From assembly GCA_012064385.1 (NCBI GenBank), contig QRDG01000406.1, positions 1 through 64,000 of the forward strand: a DNA stretch of 64,000 bases. Direction: 5' to 3'. The stretch's first letter is position 1. Each line of letters starts with the position of its first letter. Shown here one piece after another: positions 36,111 to 48,086 of this stretch. The position numbers were made by a program, and so were the translations under genes. This DNA is from Puccinellia tenuiflora. Lineage: Eukaryota > Streptophyta > Magnoliopsida > Poales > Poaceae. The notes under the pieces were generated by a model. That model saw nothing but the letters and a program-made list of their open reading frames with translations. It was not told where the DNA came from and did not search any database.

Positions 36111-37185
36111 GTAGTTACCTTCTCAGTCTTGTTCTCTAGTTTGCTGCCTCTATCGATTGTTTTAGTCTTGATTTTTTGTTCAGAACATATGCTCATTCGC
36201 TTTACCCGAATTGCGCAGAAGTTTTGTAGGTAGAAGGGTATAAGGAGAGTTGGAGAGGGCGGAGGCTCCCCTCGAAAGGTTGGTGCATATGTACAGTGTA
36301 TCGACTTAAGTCTTACCTTCTTTTTCCCGGATTTGTACACGGGGTGGTCAGTGTGTGAAAACGACAACTGCATTCTATGTGAAATATTTTTCATGTCAGT
36401 TAGAGGGTGGATAGTGTGTTAGTTCGTCAGTAACTCTGATTCCAATTAGTAGTCACTCAGTTTCATGTGTCTTGACACTTCTTTTTTTCAATTATTTAGT
36501 CTTTTCTTTAGTGTTCTTAGGGCTTTTCAGTCTTACTTTTCTTTCTTGATTGGTACTGTGTTATTTATGCCCTTCACTTTTTTGTTGTCTACCTTATTAT
36601 TCTGAACTGAAATCATGAATTGGATTCTTTTGCGTGTATAGGTGGCAGATGATGAGTTTTGGATGGGAGAGATACCTGGGATTGTAAGTTTTCTCCTTCC
36701 CATGTACTTCAACTCCATTCGGAGGCAATTTCTGCAGCCCCATCTCGAATCTGGAGCTTTTTTGACACTTGTGTTTCTGAAGATCATTCCACTTATTCCC
36801 CCTCTGCGTGCAGCGTGTGTTGCACTTGAACCAAGCCTACCTCAGCCCAACTCAGTGTGTTACCTTGGCCTTTTAGTCGTCGAAGACTGAAGATACTAGA
36901 TTTGTGGCTGCAAAGTTAAGGTGCAACTGAGGACTAAGCCCATATTGAGAAGACATGAAATTTGTCTGTTTAGGAAATGAAAAACAGATAGATTTGGAAT
37001 TTCCTGTGTCTGTCCAACTCATTGATACAGCTGTGTACATGTGTCAGTTTCTAATTGGTCTAAAAAATCTGTCTGTTTCCAAAATGAAAAACAACTAGCT
37101 GTTTGTTAGACACTCCCTAAATAAATGCACTGCTGGAACGCTGACAGATGGGTCCGGAAATTGCCACGTTATCGAATACAACTTC

Positions 37186-37925
37186 GGGTGTGTTCGGCAA
37201 CAGCCCAGCTTCCAGCTTCCCGTCGCTCTACCGTGAAGCAGCGCCGAACATGCCAACTCCGCGGAGCCAGATCCGCGAAGCTGAGCGAATAGCATGTACA
37301 AATTTCGGAGCAGCTGTTTTGGCGATCCGCGGATCAGCCTCGCGCGGAGCAGCACCAAATTACGGAAGAACTGCCACCGCCAAGTTAAAAAACGTTTCAC
37401 TGGCTCTTTTCTTTTCTTCCCTCGAGCGATAGAGCGAGTGTGGCTGTAGTTCTCTTCCCCCCAAAAATTCGAGCTGAGCGAGAGCATGACCTAGCCGCCG
37501 GAAGGATCCTCTCGACCGCAGCCGCTGTTTCGCCCGCCGCCGTCTGAATCTCACCAGGCACGGCCACAAACACCAGCAAGGAAGGGGACGAATCCAGGGA
37601 AAAGGGGCAGCGGGGCGGGACGAAGCAGCAGGATACCTCGCCGCCGGCTATTAGGCCGCAGGACGACATGAATCGATGGGATTTCATGCATCTCGATGGT
37701 GATTTGGATGAGAAGTGGGGAAGAAGATCCAGTCGGCTGTTTATGGTTGGGCTGGGCTAGCAGTTTTCCTCAGAATGGACTGAAATCACCTTTAGTGGGC
37801 TGTCGGTCCATGTAAAATTAGGTGAAGCTGACCGAACGTTTCCAGCTCCACTCGCGACGCCGGAATCGCACGAAGAAGCCGGATCGACGGATTTCTGGGA
37901 AGCTGGAGGATTGCCGAACACGCCC
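37186..37925. mobile_element. Non-autonomous DNA transposon, PIF/Tourist-like ends
   Basis: Inverted ends GGGTGTGTTCGGCAACAGCC and GGGCGTGTTCGGCAATCCTC (reverse complement of the right end) bound 740 bp. TTC flanks both sides (37183-37185 and 37926-37928), a 3-bp duplication. No transposase is present. The family call rests on end similarity and a 3-bp target. Confidence 0.6.
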
Positions 37926-38309
37926 TTCGTACCAAGAGGGGGTGACTGTATATGAGCCTCTGATATGTATTCGAGCATGGTAAAATCACGTATAGTTGAG
38001 TACGGTACCAGGGCGACTGGGCGAGTATGGCCGACAAGTTCGAGGATGAACCGTGGGAGCAACTAGAGCTCAATCGAGTGAGATGATATCATCCAGTTGC
38101 ATGTGTAACTCATGTGTAATTTGAAAAATCTCATTTGCAACTATGTGCCCCCCATGTGTAACTGAAAAAAATTCGAGTTGCATAAATAACATACAGTACG
38201 AATCACGATACAAATTTAACGGGATTAGAGTTGAGTGAGACCTAACTTAATTCTTACTCGAGTGAGAAATAGCAAAACTGATTTATTTTTACTTAATAAA
38301 AATCAGTAC

Positions 38310-38880
38310 ATGCATCAACCACTCCTTATTCGTAACATACACGCTATTAGAAGGAAGTGTATCGAGTTGGATACCAGATGCCCGATATGTAATCGAGCTG
38401 ACGAAAATGGCGCCACCTGTTCCTAAAATGTAAACAAGTAAACCTGGTGTGGCGCAATCTGCAGGTCGAGGATATCCGATTATCACTTCTAAATGTCTCA
38501 AATGCTATGGGTGTTTTTGAGCTCATATGTGGTCTTCCAGCTAAAAGATGGACCTAGTACTAATCTTGTTGTGGGACTGGTGGTCAGCTTGCACCGAGAA
38601 AAACGCTGAGGAGAAAGAGATCACAACCGACATGGTGTGCCACGGCATTCAGCGCTATGTCGCATGGACTGTTGCCCAAGGAATATCACCCAGAGCATTG
38701 CATCGAGTGTTTCGGCTGCCAGGGAAGAGGTCGTACCGAACTTGCGGACAAGGCCACCAAAAGATAGTGTGAAGGTTAACTTCGATGCTGCTTTCTACAA
38801 AAATACGGGAGAGGGTGCATGGGGCTTTGTTGTCCGCTCAGATACCATGAAGGTCATGAAGGTTAGGGGAACATGAAGGT
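38310..38880 (+). mobile_element. Truncated LINE, zf-RVT to RNase H
   Basis: The + strand translation in several frames shows a zf-RVT finger (CIELDTRCPICNRADE, about 38360-38410), then LLWDWW near 38565, then an RNase H start (VKVNFDAAFYKNTGEGAWGF, about 38767-38826). Frames shift repeatedly. Dead 3' fragment. Confidence 0.65.
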
Positions 38881-39652
38881 CACTGGCCTATGAAGATAGG
38901 CAACCGAGAATCGGAGAAGGTGATGCATACTCTCTTTCGTCGTGATCATGCCCAGTGGCGGAGCTTGAAAAAAGTTATGGGCAGGTAAGGCTATAAGAAA
39001 CACAATATTTTGCTCTAAACTTCACTAGATAATAGTCATTGCTCCAATTCTTCTCCGAATTGCCTTTTCCATGGCTGTGCAAAATTGAAAGATAAATTCG
39101 GTAAGAAATTCACCGTGCTATCAACTGCTAACCAAAAATTTGGGGAAAGAAATGAGAGAATATGGGTAGGGAAATTGGAGAAGAATATGTCTCGATTCGG
39201 TCGCATCATCGGTTGTCGGCTGCTGGACCTCCGTCTAGTGCTCGTTGCTCGTGTGGCCATGCCCATGCAGCGATACCCACTGGTCGTCCACTGGTTGCGG
39301 GCGGGGACGCGGAGCTCCCGCCGCCTATGCACTCCACCGATTCCCCTATTCCCCCTTCTTTCTTGTCGAAATCCTATCTAAATCGCTAGACCTAGCCATC
39401 TCCAAGGCTATGGTTCTGTTCGTGAGCAGACACATGTCGTGAGAGAATGGAAGACGACACGGCAACATGGCATGTGTGTGCACTGATGGGCTCGGCCACC
39501 TTAGATGCATACTATTAAATTTATTTTACCAAAAAACCTGGGTGGGCCATGGCCTAGGTCGGCCCCAATGATCGCACCCATAATCTCTTAACTTCAATGA
39601 GGGTAGTTTGGCAATTGGTTGCAGTCCATTTTGCTTGATCTCCTAAAACAGA
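38881..39652. other. Intergenic, nothing firm
   Basis: The phrase CAGTGGCGGAGCTTG near 38953 and GGGTGGGCCATGG near 39540 are seen in grass repeats, but I could not define ends. No gene is supported. Confidence 0.4.
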
Positions 39653-39654
39653 TA

Positions 39655-40198
39655 CTCCCTCTGTTTCGAATTAGTTGACGCGGATTTATATATAGATGCA
39701 GATTTATTTACATGTCTAGATACATTTGTATTTTTTTTCGATAAAGGGAGATTTATTACTTAACGAGTTTTAAGCATTACCTCCGGCCTCTGCATAACTA
39801 GGATGCACACAGCCACCATCATCCGACCAGTATCATAACAGAAATAGAAAGGCGAATTACATATCATAATGAGAAATTGTAAAGACGCCTAAGGAGGTAG
39901 AGGACCAATCCGAAGATTATGTTGCCATCCATGCTGAGAGTAAAATTCCCATGCCGCAGCCTCCAAACGTGAAGACACCTCCATAAACAGGTCGCGATGC
40001 TCCACACGCTGTATATGTGACCATGAAGGGATCGTAGCCGTGCACCGGTAGATGAGCTGCATAAGAGAAGCATTTTCATCGTTAACAATCTTATCATTTC
40101 TACATAGCCAAAACGACCAAATAATGGCAATCGCTCCCACCCTTATATTTGTATTTATATTTCGACAAATCTATCTTAACTAATTCGGGACGAAGGGA
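39655..40198. mobile_element. Stowaway MITE split by a LINE
   Basis: Left end CTCCCTCTGTTTCGAATTAG. The right end, as reverse complement, is TCCCTTCGTCCCGAATTAG. A TA target lies on the left (39653-39654). Without the LINE the MITE would be about 120 bp. Confidence 0.8.
39734..40146 (-). mobile_element. 5'-truncated LINE inserted in the MITE
   Basis: Flanked by a 10-bp target duplication ATTTGTATTT (39724-39733 and 40147-40156). On the minus strand it ends in an A run (T run at 39734-39738). It encodes the tail of a LINE polyprotein (IIWSFWLCRNDKIVNDENA). Confidence 0.8.
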
Positions 40199-40650
40199 AT
40201 GCCACGCTCCTGGTGGAACGGCGAGCGGAATCAAACCATCCATGACACTCCCCTCCATAGAGGTGTCGAGACGTTTTGTGTGCACTTAGCTGAGGATCAT
40301 CAGAAATATTTCAGGATTTCCCACGCTTACCCGAGTGAGATGAAAGCCTCCACCCGTTAAATCCTGGAGCAAAGCCCCCGTTTTTTTTTTAAGAATTCAA
40401 AACCCCTGGCTGGGGGCCGTGAGCAAAACGCCCCTAGCGGAACGACACATGCACCTTTCCTCTCCCTGATGGATTAAGTATACTTTTCACCCTTAAATCT
40501 CATACACTGGATACAAATCCCCCTAAACAATAAATTGGGATGTTTTAAACCCTCAAATCCACAATACTGTCTAAATCACCCCCTAACCTGGTTTTGTACA
40601 ATCTGGGTGGTTTTTGCTGATGAAGTGGCTGATGACACGTCATTACCGCC

Positions 40651-41945
40651 GTTATGGTCCTCGAGACCGCCATGTCCAGGCTCGAACTCAAGCTGTAGCG
40701 GCGATAGAGCTTCTCTCCTTCCCTGCAGCAGGCCACGACCCAGAAGCTCTCCTGGGACCAGATCGACGCCAAGATGCAGTCCTGGCTCGCCGGCGCGCGT
40801 CGCTTTCACGTCCGCCTTCGCCAGGGAGAAGGATCTCTGCGGCCTCGTCTTCACCGACGACAACGCGTCCGTCGGCGACGCCGTGAGGAAACCAGCACGC
40901 TCACCGCGATCTTGGCCTGAGGAAAGGCACAACGCTCACGGCCGGTGAGCCAAGAGAACACAAATGGCATTTAGAGCGTGCTATCGTTGGCCGCGGTCTC
41001 CTCCCCCTCGCCACAGACCACCCCGAGCCTCACTACCTTGTCCATTAGATTCGCCTCGCCGCTTAGACCTTTCTCACACAAGGAATCGACGCCGGAGATC
41101 CCCAATCGCCGACGCCCTTCTTCTTCTTCCTTGTCACTGGTAGGGCGCCACCGCGCGTCGATCTCCACCTCCACTGAGTCCCAGTATCCTTCGTCGGCTC
41201 TAGCTGGCGCATCCCGCAGAGCTGTGCGTCCTCGAGCCACTCTCCACACGACATTCACCTTCGGTTGTCGTCACCAAATAAAGAACCACCAGGTGGCCAG
41301 GTGGCCCGTGGCCTCGCGTACGCACAAACTTGCCATTAATGGGAAATCTTAACTTCCCTCTCCATTGTGCAAATTCTCCTATACTATGCCATTAGTAAAG
41401 CGGGAGCAAACGAGATCTGATCTTTTACGGCCACATGTCATGGTCGTATCACGGTATCGCTGATCAGTGTCACCACCCAGGCACTCACCACTGGAAAATA
41501 TTGTTCTTTGATTCTACCGCGCGGAAGCAAGGCATTCGACCGCGCGGCAGCTGCATAGCACTGCCGCCGGCGAGTGGCATTGGTGGCACGCCAGAAGTTA
41601 ACTATTTTGCGTGCGGTCGTGGGGCGCACGAGCATGAGCTCGGACGTCGTCGACGACCAGGCCACGAGCATCCTAGCGGTCGCAGAGGCAGCCGTCGCGG
41701 GCGCGGCGCGCGCGCCTGTTCCGTGTGCTCGACATCCACAACGCGCTCATGGAGACCATCATCCCGCCATCGTCGCCACGTTTGGGGACAGGTCGGAGGT
41801 CACGGTCCGCGTCGTCACGCTCGCGGTGACCAAGGTCGGTGATGCGGCGCGGGGCATGGTGGCCAGCTTTGAGGCGGCTATCGAGAAGGAGTCGGCCAAG
41901 GCCACGATGCCCGGCGGCGCGGTGCATCCGCTCACCCGCGTACTA
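40651..41945 (+). pseudogene. EXO70 exocyst subunit fragments, captured
   Basis: Piece one (40651 to about 40890) reads LSWDQIDAKMQSWLAGAR and FTSAFAREKDLCGLVF. Piece two (about 41641-41945) reads VLDIHNALMETIIPAIVATF, then SFEAAIEKESAKA and GGAVHPLTR. Both fit the middle of plant EXO70, which tethers secretory vesicles to the plasma membrane. They are in order and orientation but in shifting frames, separated by about 750 bp of unrelated DNA. The C-terminal half is absent. Confidence 0.7.
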
Positions 41946-42112
41946 ACGGCGTTAACGGCGCGCGCCACGTCAGCCAGCCACGTCAGCGCACCAAAACAGC
42001 CCAAACTTGCCCCAATACCACTCTAGTTGGGCTAAAACCACCCAAATTGAGTGATAGGGGGTGATTTAGACGGTATTGTAAATTTGAGGGTTTAAAAAAA
42101 TCCTAATTTTTA

Positions 42113-43149
42113 GGGTGTGTTTGGTTGGGTGGCTAGCCACCAAGTGGTTGTGGGTAGCTATTTTTTAAGTGGTTAACCCATGTTTGGTTTGTGGTGTCGG
42201 GTGTGTGGGGGTAACCAAATTTTAGGCATATTCCCTCAAAAAAGTGGTTGAGCTCAACCACTATAAAAGTGGTGGTTGAGGCCAACCACCCGTGGGCGAG
42301 TCCCTGCCATCACCTGCGAAACATTTTACGACATATTCATCGTACTCAAAAATAGAAAATTTACCCTTTTTTAATATTTGAAAAAGCTTTACATTATTAA
42401 ATATATTAAGACATTTTACCCGTTTATATATGTGAAAAAACTTTCCCTTATTATATAAATATTAAGAAAAGTTGACAGATTTCCCTTTTAAATATTAACC
42501 AAACATTTATCTTTTAAATACTAGAATAAATTTTCCTTTTTATATATTAAAAATATTGGAATAAACTTTTTCCTTTAAATATAATAACAATTTACCTTCT
42601 AAATAGTTGAAAACACATTTTTTATATATTAACAATATTTGAAGAAACTTTTATATTTTAATTATTTGAACAAAATATTCACTTTTAAATATTTAAACAA
42701 ACTTTTCTTGATTTATACATTAATAATATTGGAATAAACATTTCCCTTTAAATATAATAAGTAATTTTACGCTTTTAAATATTGAAAACATTTTACTATT
42801 ATATATTAAGAATATTTGAAGAAACGTTCCCTTGTAATTATTTGAACAAAATATTCACTTTAATATTTGAACTAACTCTTTTCTTTTAAATATTTGAGCA
42901 AAGTTATTTCAGATGCTAATATTTTACATCAACACATTAGAAATTTCCGTATAGATATTTAAACAAACTTTTTCCTTTTATAAATATATTACGGGGTTTC
43001 CTCGACATCTTAAAAATAATTAACCATATCACTCTAAGCATTTCTAATCCCTCAAAATAAACACAAATGGCCACCCCAAACGTCAACAAACAAAAACAGC
43101 CCAAATAAACATAATTGAGGTGAAATTTTTAATCCATCGAACCATCCCT
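42113..43149. mobile_element. Tourist-like DNA element nested in the inverted repeat
   Basis: Starts GGGTGTGTTTGGTTGG and is flanked by TTA on both sides (42110-42112 and 43150-43152). The right end (reverse complement AGGGATGGTTCGATGG) is a weak match. The interior is very AT-rich with no gene. The host inverted repeat resumes after it. Confidence 0.55.
42538..42885. repeat. 173-bp tandem duplication in AT-rich DNA
   Basis: Two head-to-tail copies; for example TATTGGAATAAAC occurs at 42554 and 42727. The copies differ at many sites. Confidence 0.65.
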
Positions 43150-43203
43150 TTAGTTCAGAGATTGTCCAATGCGTGACATTTGAGTGAAAAGTAGCGTAAT
43201 CCC

Positions 43204-43472
43204 GCCATGAGTAAGAGGCCCAACAGGCACAGAACGGCCCATCGAATCGACGGCAGTGAGAGCCAAATCCAAAGCAAGCGGGAAGGGGAAAGCATTAAAA
43301 ACGCGAAACCCCACGGCGAATTACTTAACGCGGGCGCCCTCCCTCCACTCGTTTCCCTCCTCCCTTCCTTTTTTCCCACGTTGCGGCGCCTCCCCAACTC
43401 GCTAGGGTTTCTCTGGGTTTTTGCCCCCGCGCCGTCACGCCTCCCCCCGACCGCGCCGCCGGATCGCCCGCC
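43204..43472 (+). promoter_or_regulatory. Promoter and 5' leader of the YTH gene
   Basis: Two GGCCCA boxes (43217-43222 and 43236-43241, site II type) and an AGGGTTT telo-box-like motif (43404-43410) lie in a CT-rich leader. No good TATA box is seen. This combination is usual in broadly expressed plant genes. The region abuts the right end of the Pack-MULE-like element. Confidence 0.5.
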
Positions 43473-46400
43473 ATGGCACCCGCCGTCGCTCCCGCCGCCG
43501 ACCGTATCCTTTTGCCCCCCGCGCCGCCCGCTTTCCCGCGTTTATGTTTTCTCTCTCCGAATCTCCGCGCGTTTCGTGTTGGGTGGGGGTGCCGCCCGTC
43601 GCCGGATCTCTCGGTGCTTGGCTTGGTTCCTCCGGTTTTCGGGTGATTCCGTCCGGGATTCGAAGGGAGATTTGCTCGTGGAGACTGAGGCTTTTTTTGT
43701 TGGGTAGGTACACGTACTTCGGTACTTGTTTGGATGAGGCTTTCCAGATTTCAGACGGACCGTCTGGATTTCTGCTTCGCTTGTTCTAGGATGTTTACTC
43801 GCCCCTAGTTTTAGCTCACGTTGCTTGGGATTCTGCGCAAAACAGCGCACTTTTGTGTAGTTTGTGTTTGGATTTGTGAAAATATGACTGGATCAGTTCC
43901 CCTTGACTGGTTTCCCTTTAGATGCGACGGATTTGCTGCAGAAGCTGTCCCTGGACCCCAAGAGCGCAGCCGGGGAGGGCAAAGACGCGAAGAAGAAGGT
44001 ACGGGCCCGCCTCTCTCTGTACTACCATCTTGTTTGGTCACTGATGGTGTTAGATTCATGCTGGAATCTTATGTCTGAATTTGGTAACGATACAGGTCTC
44101 GGCAGCAGCGAACGGTGGGCTGAATGGCGCGGTGGCATCTCCTAACCCTCAGGGGACTGCCGAGCAGTGGGCAGCTATGGGGCAGCAGGACTACAAGAAT
44201 GCTGCCATGTATTATGGCGCTGACGGCTACCCTTATTATTATGGAGGTGACGCACTAAGCCACCTTTTAGTCTATTACTGTCTGTTTGCACTGAATCAGA
44301 GATTGCACTGCAACTGTGTAGTTAGATTTATCTACTGAATTGCTGATAGCAATGTCTTTTGGATTTTTTGCAGGTTGGGGCGACTATTCTGTGTATGTGA
44401 GCCATGATGGAACAGAGCCACTTGCCCCTGTGAGTACTGCAGACACTTTGGTTCAGTCTAATGTCCATCCCTTTTAGAATAACCTCCAGGTTTGCAGAAT
44501 CTTGGAGATTTTATCTCTGTTAAGTGCATTTGGATGAATTAGTCTGTTGGTTTCTGCAGGGTGGTTATGGGGACATGTATTGTTATCCTCAATATGGTGT
44601 TGCTGCATCTGGGTATGATGGGCAGTATTACGGGTCTCAGCAGAACCAGTACCCGTCCACATATCACCAGCCACAGAATACTGCCAGTAAGCCAGTATAC
44701 AAGTCCAAAACTGGCAAACCAGATCCTTCACCACAGCAGGATGTTTCTGCTGCTTATCAGCAACCTAGGCCTGTGGATGCTTCCAAGGCCAATCCAAACG
44801 GCGCTGATAGTGTAAAAGATCTGAAGAAAGCAACGTTCCCCCTGAAACCAAGTGGGCGTCCGGCTAGTTACCAGAACCATGGTGACAAAGCAGCTTATCC
44901 ATTGTCTGGCAGTCAAGCTTTCTTAGAAAAATCACAGAAACTCTCTGTTGGAAATCCTACCTCAACTGCTTCCAATCTTAAAACCAAGGTACAGTCAACA
45001 AATCTGAATTTTGCCTCGTCATTTTTCAGTGTGCATATTATTGTTATGACAGTAACCTGTTTTTGTGTAGTTCTGATATTTGTTTAAATGCATGGCACAT
45101 ATTTTCTCAGCAATTACAAGTACTGCTGTTTAGTGTTTGATCTTACCTATGTGGTTTGATATGGTGTGTGAAAGCACATATTTGGTATTTGTGTAATACT
45201 ATGTCATTGCCATTTAACTGTGTACATTGGGGTTATTTCGTACACCATGATAAAATTTTTTTAGGTCAAATTTGACTTTTGTATTCTGCGTCTCTATAAG
45301 TTCATATGTTGTATGCATCTGTATAGCCTATAGCAGCAGCCTATTTCTAATCGTGGAGAAATTTCTTGCAGGGACTGCTTGGGCCAAACTCCCCAATGGC
45401 GCCACCATCACCTGGTTACATGAGTTCGATGTACTCTAGTAGCGCAATGTACAATGCAAACGCATATGGACCTGGCTTTTGGTACGGATCAAACCTCTAT
45501 GGCTCTGGGATGTATGGTGGGTGGAATGGGCTGTCAGATGGAAGGTACAAGCCGAGAGGAAAAACCTATGGATCATACCGTTTCGGCAATGAGAACATAG
45601 ATGGCTTGAATGAGCTGAAGAGAGGGCCCAGAAGCAATCTTATTAAAACCGAACAGGGCACTGGAGCAGCTGATGCTGCAGCTGCAAAAGGACAGGAGCT
45701 TCCTAACAGTGATGCCTCAAATGCTGTTGTCCAGGATCAGTACAATAAGGCTGACTTTGTTGAAACTTACTCCGATGCCAAGTTCTTTGTTATAAAGTCA
45801 TACAGCGAGGATGATGTTCACAAGAGCATCAAGTACAATGTTTGGGCAAGCACCCCCAATGGAAATAAGAAGCTTGACACTGCTTATCAAGCAGCTAAAG
45901 ACAAATCACCTGTTTTCCTGTTCTTCTCTGTAAGTTCTTAACTGTGCTGCTAAAATTGCTTCTTTTCTCTCTGAATAGACGATATAGTGGTTGCTGATGT
46001 TATGTGCCTTCCACTCATCCTCTGTGTTTCAGGTCAACACTAGCGGCCAGTTCGTTGGACTTGCTGAGATGGTTGGTCCAGTTGATTTTAACAAGACAGT
46101 TGAGTACTGGCAGCAAGACAAGTGGACTGGTTGTTTCCCTGTCAAGTGGCACATTGTGAAGGACATCCCCAACAATTTGTTGAAGCACATTATTCTTGAG
46201 TATAATGAAAACAAACCCGTGACCAACAGCAGGGATACCCAGGAGGTGAGAATTGTAGACTTAGATTTTTTCTCCTTATGCTGACTTCCTTGGCAGTCCT
46301 TGTCACTGCACTTGCATTACGAATTCTAAACAGTAACGAAGCACATTGCACTATATTAAAAATTGACAACTGGTTGTTAATAAATTTACATATTTAGCTC

Positions 46401-47091
46401 TATAAATGATGTGCTCGATAGGGTTTTGACCTGCATTCTCATGGTGTCTGCAGGTTAAGATTGATCATGGCCTTCAGGTGCTTAAGATCTTCAAGGAGCA
46501 TGCCTGCAAGACATCCATGTTGGATGACTTTGGCTTCTATGATAACCGTGAGAAGATAATGCAAGAGAAAAAATCCAAGCGACAGCAGCCGCTGGAGAAG
46601 GTACATGTCTAGCAGCATACTTTATGTGATATAAGCTGACTTCTATAACCTTGCATGAATCTTATCACTGAATAGTTTTGCCTTCATATGATTTCATCGT
46701 TTTAAACCTCTCAGAACTATTGAGTGCTAGCTCAGTGATAGAATATGTTCTATGAAATCCCATGCAAAATGTCTGTTGGTTTATCTTTTTTTCTTGTAAT
46801 GTAAGTACTCATATGGCGGCTTGATCCTGGTGAATTCAGTGACATGCTTTGAATTCAGCATCTACCCTGGGAATGAAGGACTTACTTGAACAACCTTTGC
46901 TGCTGATGCAGATAACGAATGGAAAGCTGCTTGCTACCAGCAACACTGAGAACAAGGATGTTGATGGAAAGCAGGAACCTGCAGTTCTAGGGGAGCAGAA
47001 TGCTGTGGTGGAGAACGGTGTGGCGACCGAAGCTGTAAATGGTGTTGCCCCAGCAGATGCAAGCCCGGCAGTGGTTGCAATTGGCTGTTAA
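43473..47091 (+). CDS. YTH-domain m6A reader (ECT family), 9 exons, 613 aa
   Basis: Coding exons: 43473-43503, 43922-43998, 44096-44246, 44374-44429, 44560-44988, 45372-45929, 46033-46245, 46454-46600 and 46912-47091 (TAA). They total 1842 nt, all with GT-AG borders and matching phases. The N-terminus is low-complexity and Tyr/Gln/Gly/Ser-rich, with an early ATDLLQKLSLD motif typical of plant ECT proteins. The YTH domain spans about residues 384-525 over exons 6-8. Cage tryptophans expected to hold the methylated base are Trp406 (YNVWAS), Trp460 and Trp465 (YWQQDKW). The protein should bind N6-methyladenosine in mRNA in the cytoplasm and influence mRNA fate. The acidic C-terminal tail is encoded by exon 9. 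No lesion is seen. Exons 5-7 have a dead duplicate at 50855-52284. Confidence 0.93.
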
Positions 47092-48086
47092 TTTTCGCGG
47101 CTCAAGTGCAGGGAGGACAGCTTATACAGGGTGCAGAGAGCTGCTGTGGTTGAAGGCATTTGTGACTATCATGCTTGTGGTTCAATATGCTTTGAAGGTT
47201 GCAGAAAGTTGCAAGTCTGAGGCGATTCAGGATTCAGTTAGAGGCTTTTTTTTTCCGGTACTGTTATTCTGTAGTAGTATTTTCGTTTCGCTGGAGTATG
47301 GTAACTTCGGGTGGTGGTTAGGAGAGTAGAGCTCAGTTCTTTTTCAGGCGAGATGTTTTCGTGTTTTGAGTTGGCGTTAGGAATTGTACCTAGGGGTTTG
47401 AGAGTCTGTAAGGCTTTTTGCAACCAAGGATAATGATTTGTGGTGCGTCTGTTATTCTGAAAGTTAATGCTAGTGCTTCTATCATGCTGTCCACCTCCTA
47501 AACCCTAGCATCATGGTGTGGCATCGAGCTGACTCCTGCACCGCCCTCCATGGTCCGCTGCCAGGCACCACTGTAGGTGAATGCCATGTACAGCTAGGGA
47601 GTCCTGGCGATCTGATGTCCTGATGGGGTGGATGTCTGGTGAAATTCTAACAAGTATACAAAGGGTTGTATTCAATGTCTGACATATTTTGTAGGGTTAA
47701 TTGGTACTCTTTAATACCGCTGAGTGAAAACTGATGCATGGAGATTAAAATTAGGATTTGATAGGGAACAGCATGACGAGGACTTTTGTAGGAGTATTTG
47801 TTCTTGGCAACTTGAAGCTAGCTATTGCATTGAAGGACAATATGTAAGTATTTAGAAATCCTTTCTTCTGCTGATCCCATCGTGTATCACCGATTAGTCA
47901 TTTTTGTTGCACTCACATCCGGCCGCCACCCCCTCGATCTCCAGCCACCGGTGGAACCTGCTCCTCCTCGCCATGAACACCGCCGGCTTTTCCAGATCTT
48001 CTGCATCTTCTTATCGTGTTTGCAGCATGTTCTCATAGTTCTTCTACAGCACTTGGGTTTCCGCATCTTATGGAAAGTGGCTTGGC
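47092..48086. other. 3' untranslated region of the YTH gene and spacer
   Basis: The first 300-400 bp are probably transcribed 3' UTR. A clear poly(A) signal was not identified. The rest holds no credible gene until UPL6 similarity begins. Confidence 0.5.

Larger units (their letters stand above)
33765..37110. mobile_element. Candidate DNA transposon with captured pieces
   Basis: The left end (about 33765-33825, with GAAACAGACATATTTTTGG) is inverted and similar to the right end (about 37030-37110, whose reverse complement has GGAAACAGACAGATTTTTT). Between them lie an exon-like GC-rich start (33980-34185), a LINE RNase H scrap, a pyrimidine-rich tract and a possible small exon near 36640. No transposase is seen. 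Target duplications could not be resolved, so the superfamily is open. Confidence 0.4.
40471..43203. mobile_element. Long-inverted-repeat DNA transposon carrying EXO70 pieces (Pack-MULE-like)
   Basis: The left terminal region (40471 to about 40620) is the inverted copy of 42035-42112 plus 43155-43203. For example, TTTAAACCCTCAAAT at left mirrors ATTTGAGGGTTTAAA at right, and TCTAAATCACCCCCT mirrors AGGGGGTGATTTAGA. The right copy is split by another transposon. Inverted ends of about 150 bp and captured host gene pieces suggest a Mutator-type Pack-MULE. A 9-bp target duplication was not found, so the superfamily is inferred. Confidence 0.6.

Noticed and set aside
36642..36890. 82-codon frame as a gene
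   Set aside because: The ATG follows an acceptor-like TATAG and a GTAAGT lies shortly after, so only a tiny exon is possible. No similarity recognised.
43207..43707. Frame across the YTH leader and first intron
   Set aside because: It reads through the promoter and the first splice donor. The exon structure with matching phases explains the region better.
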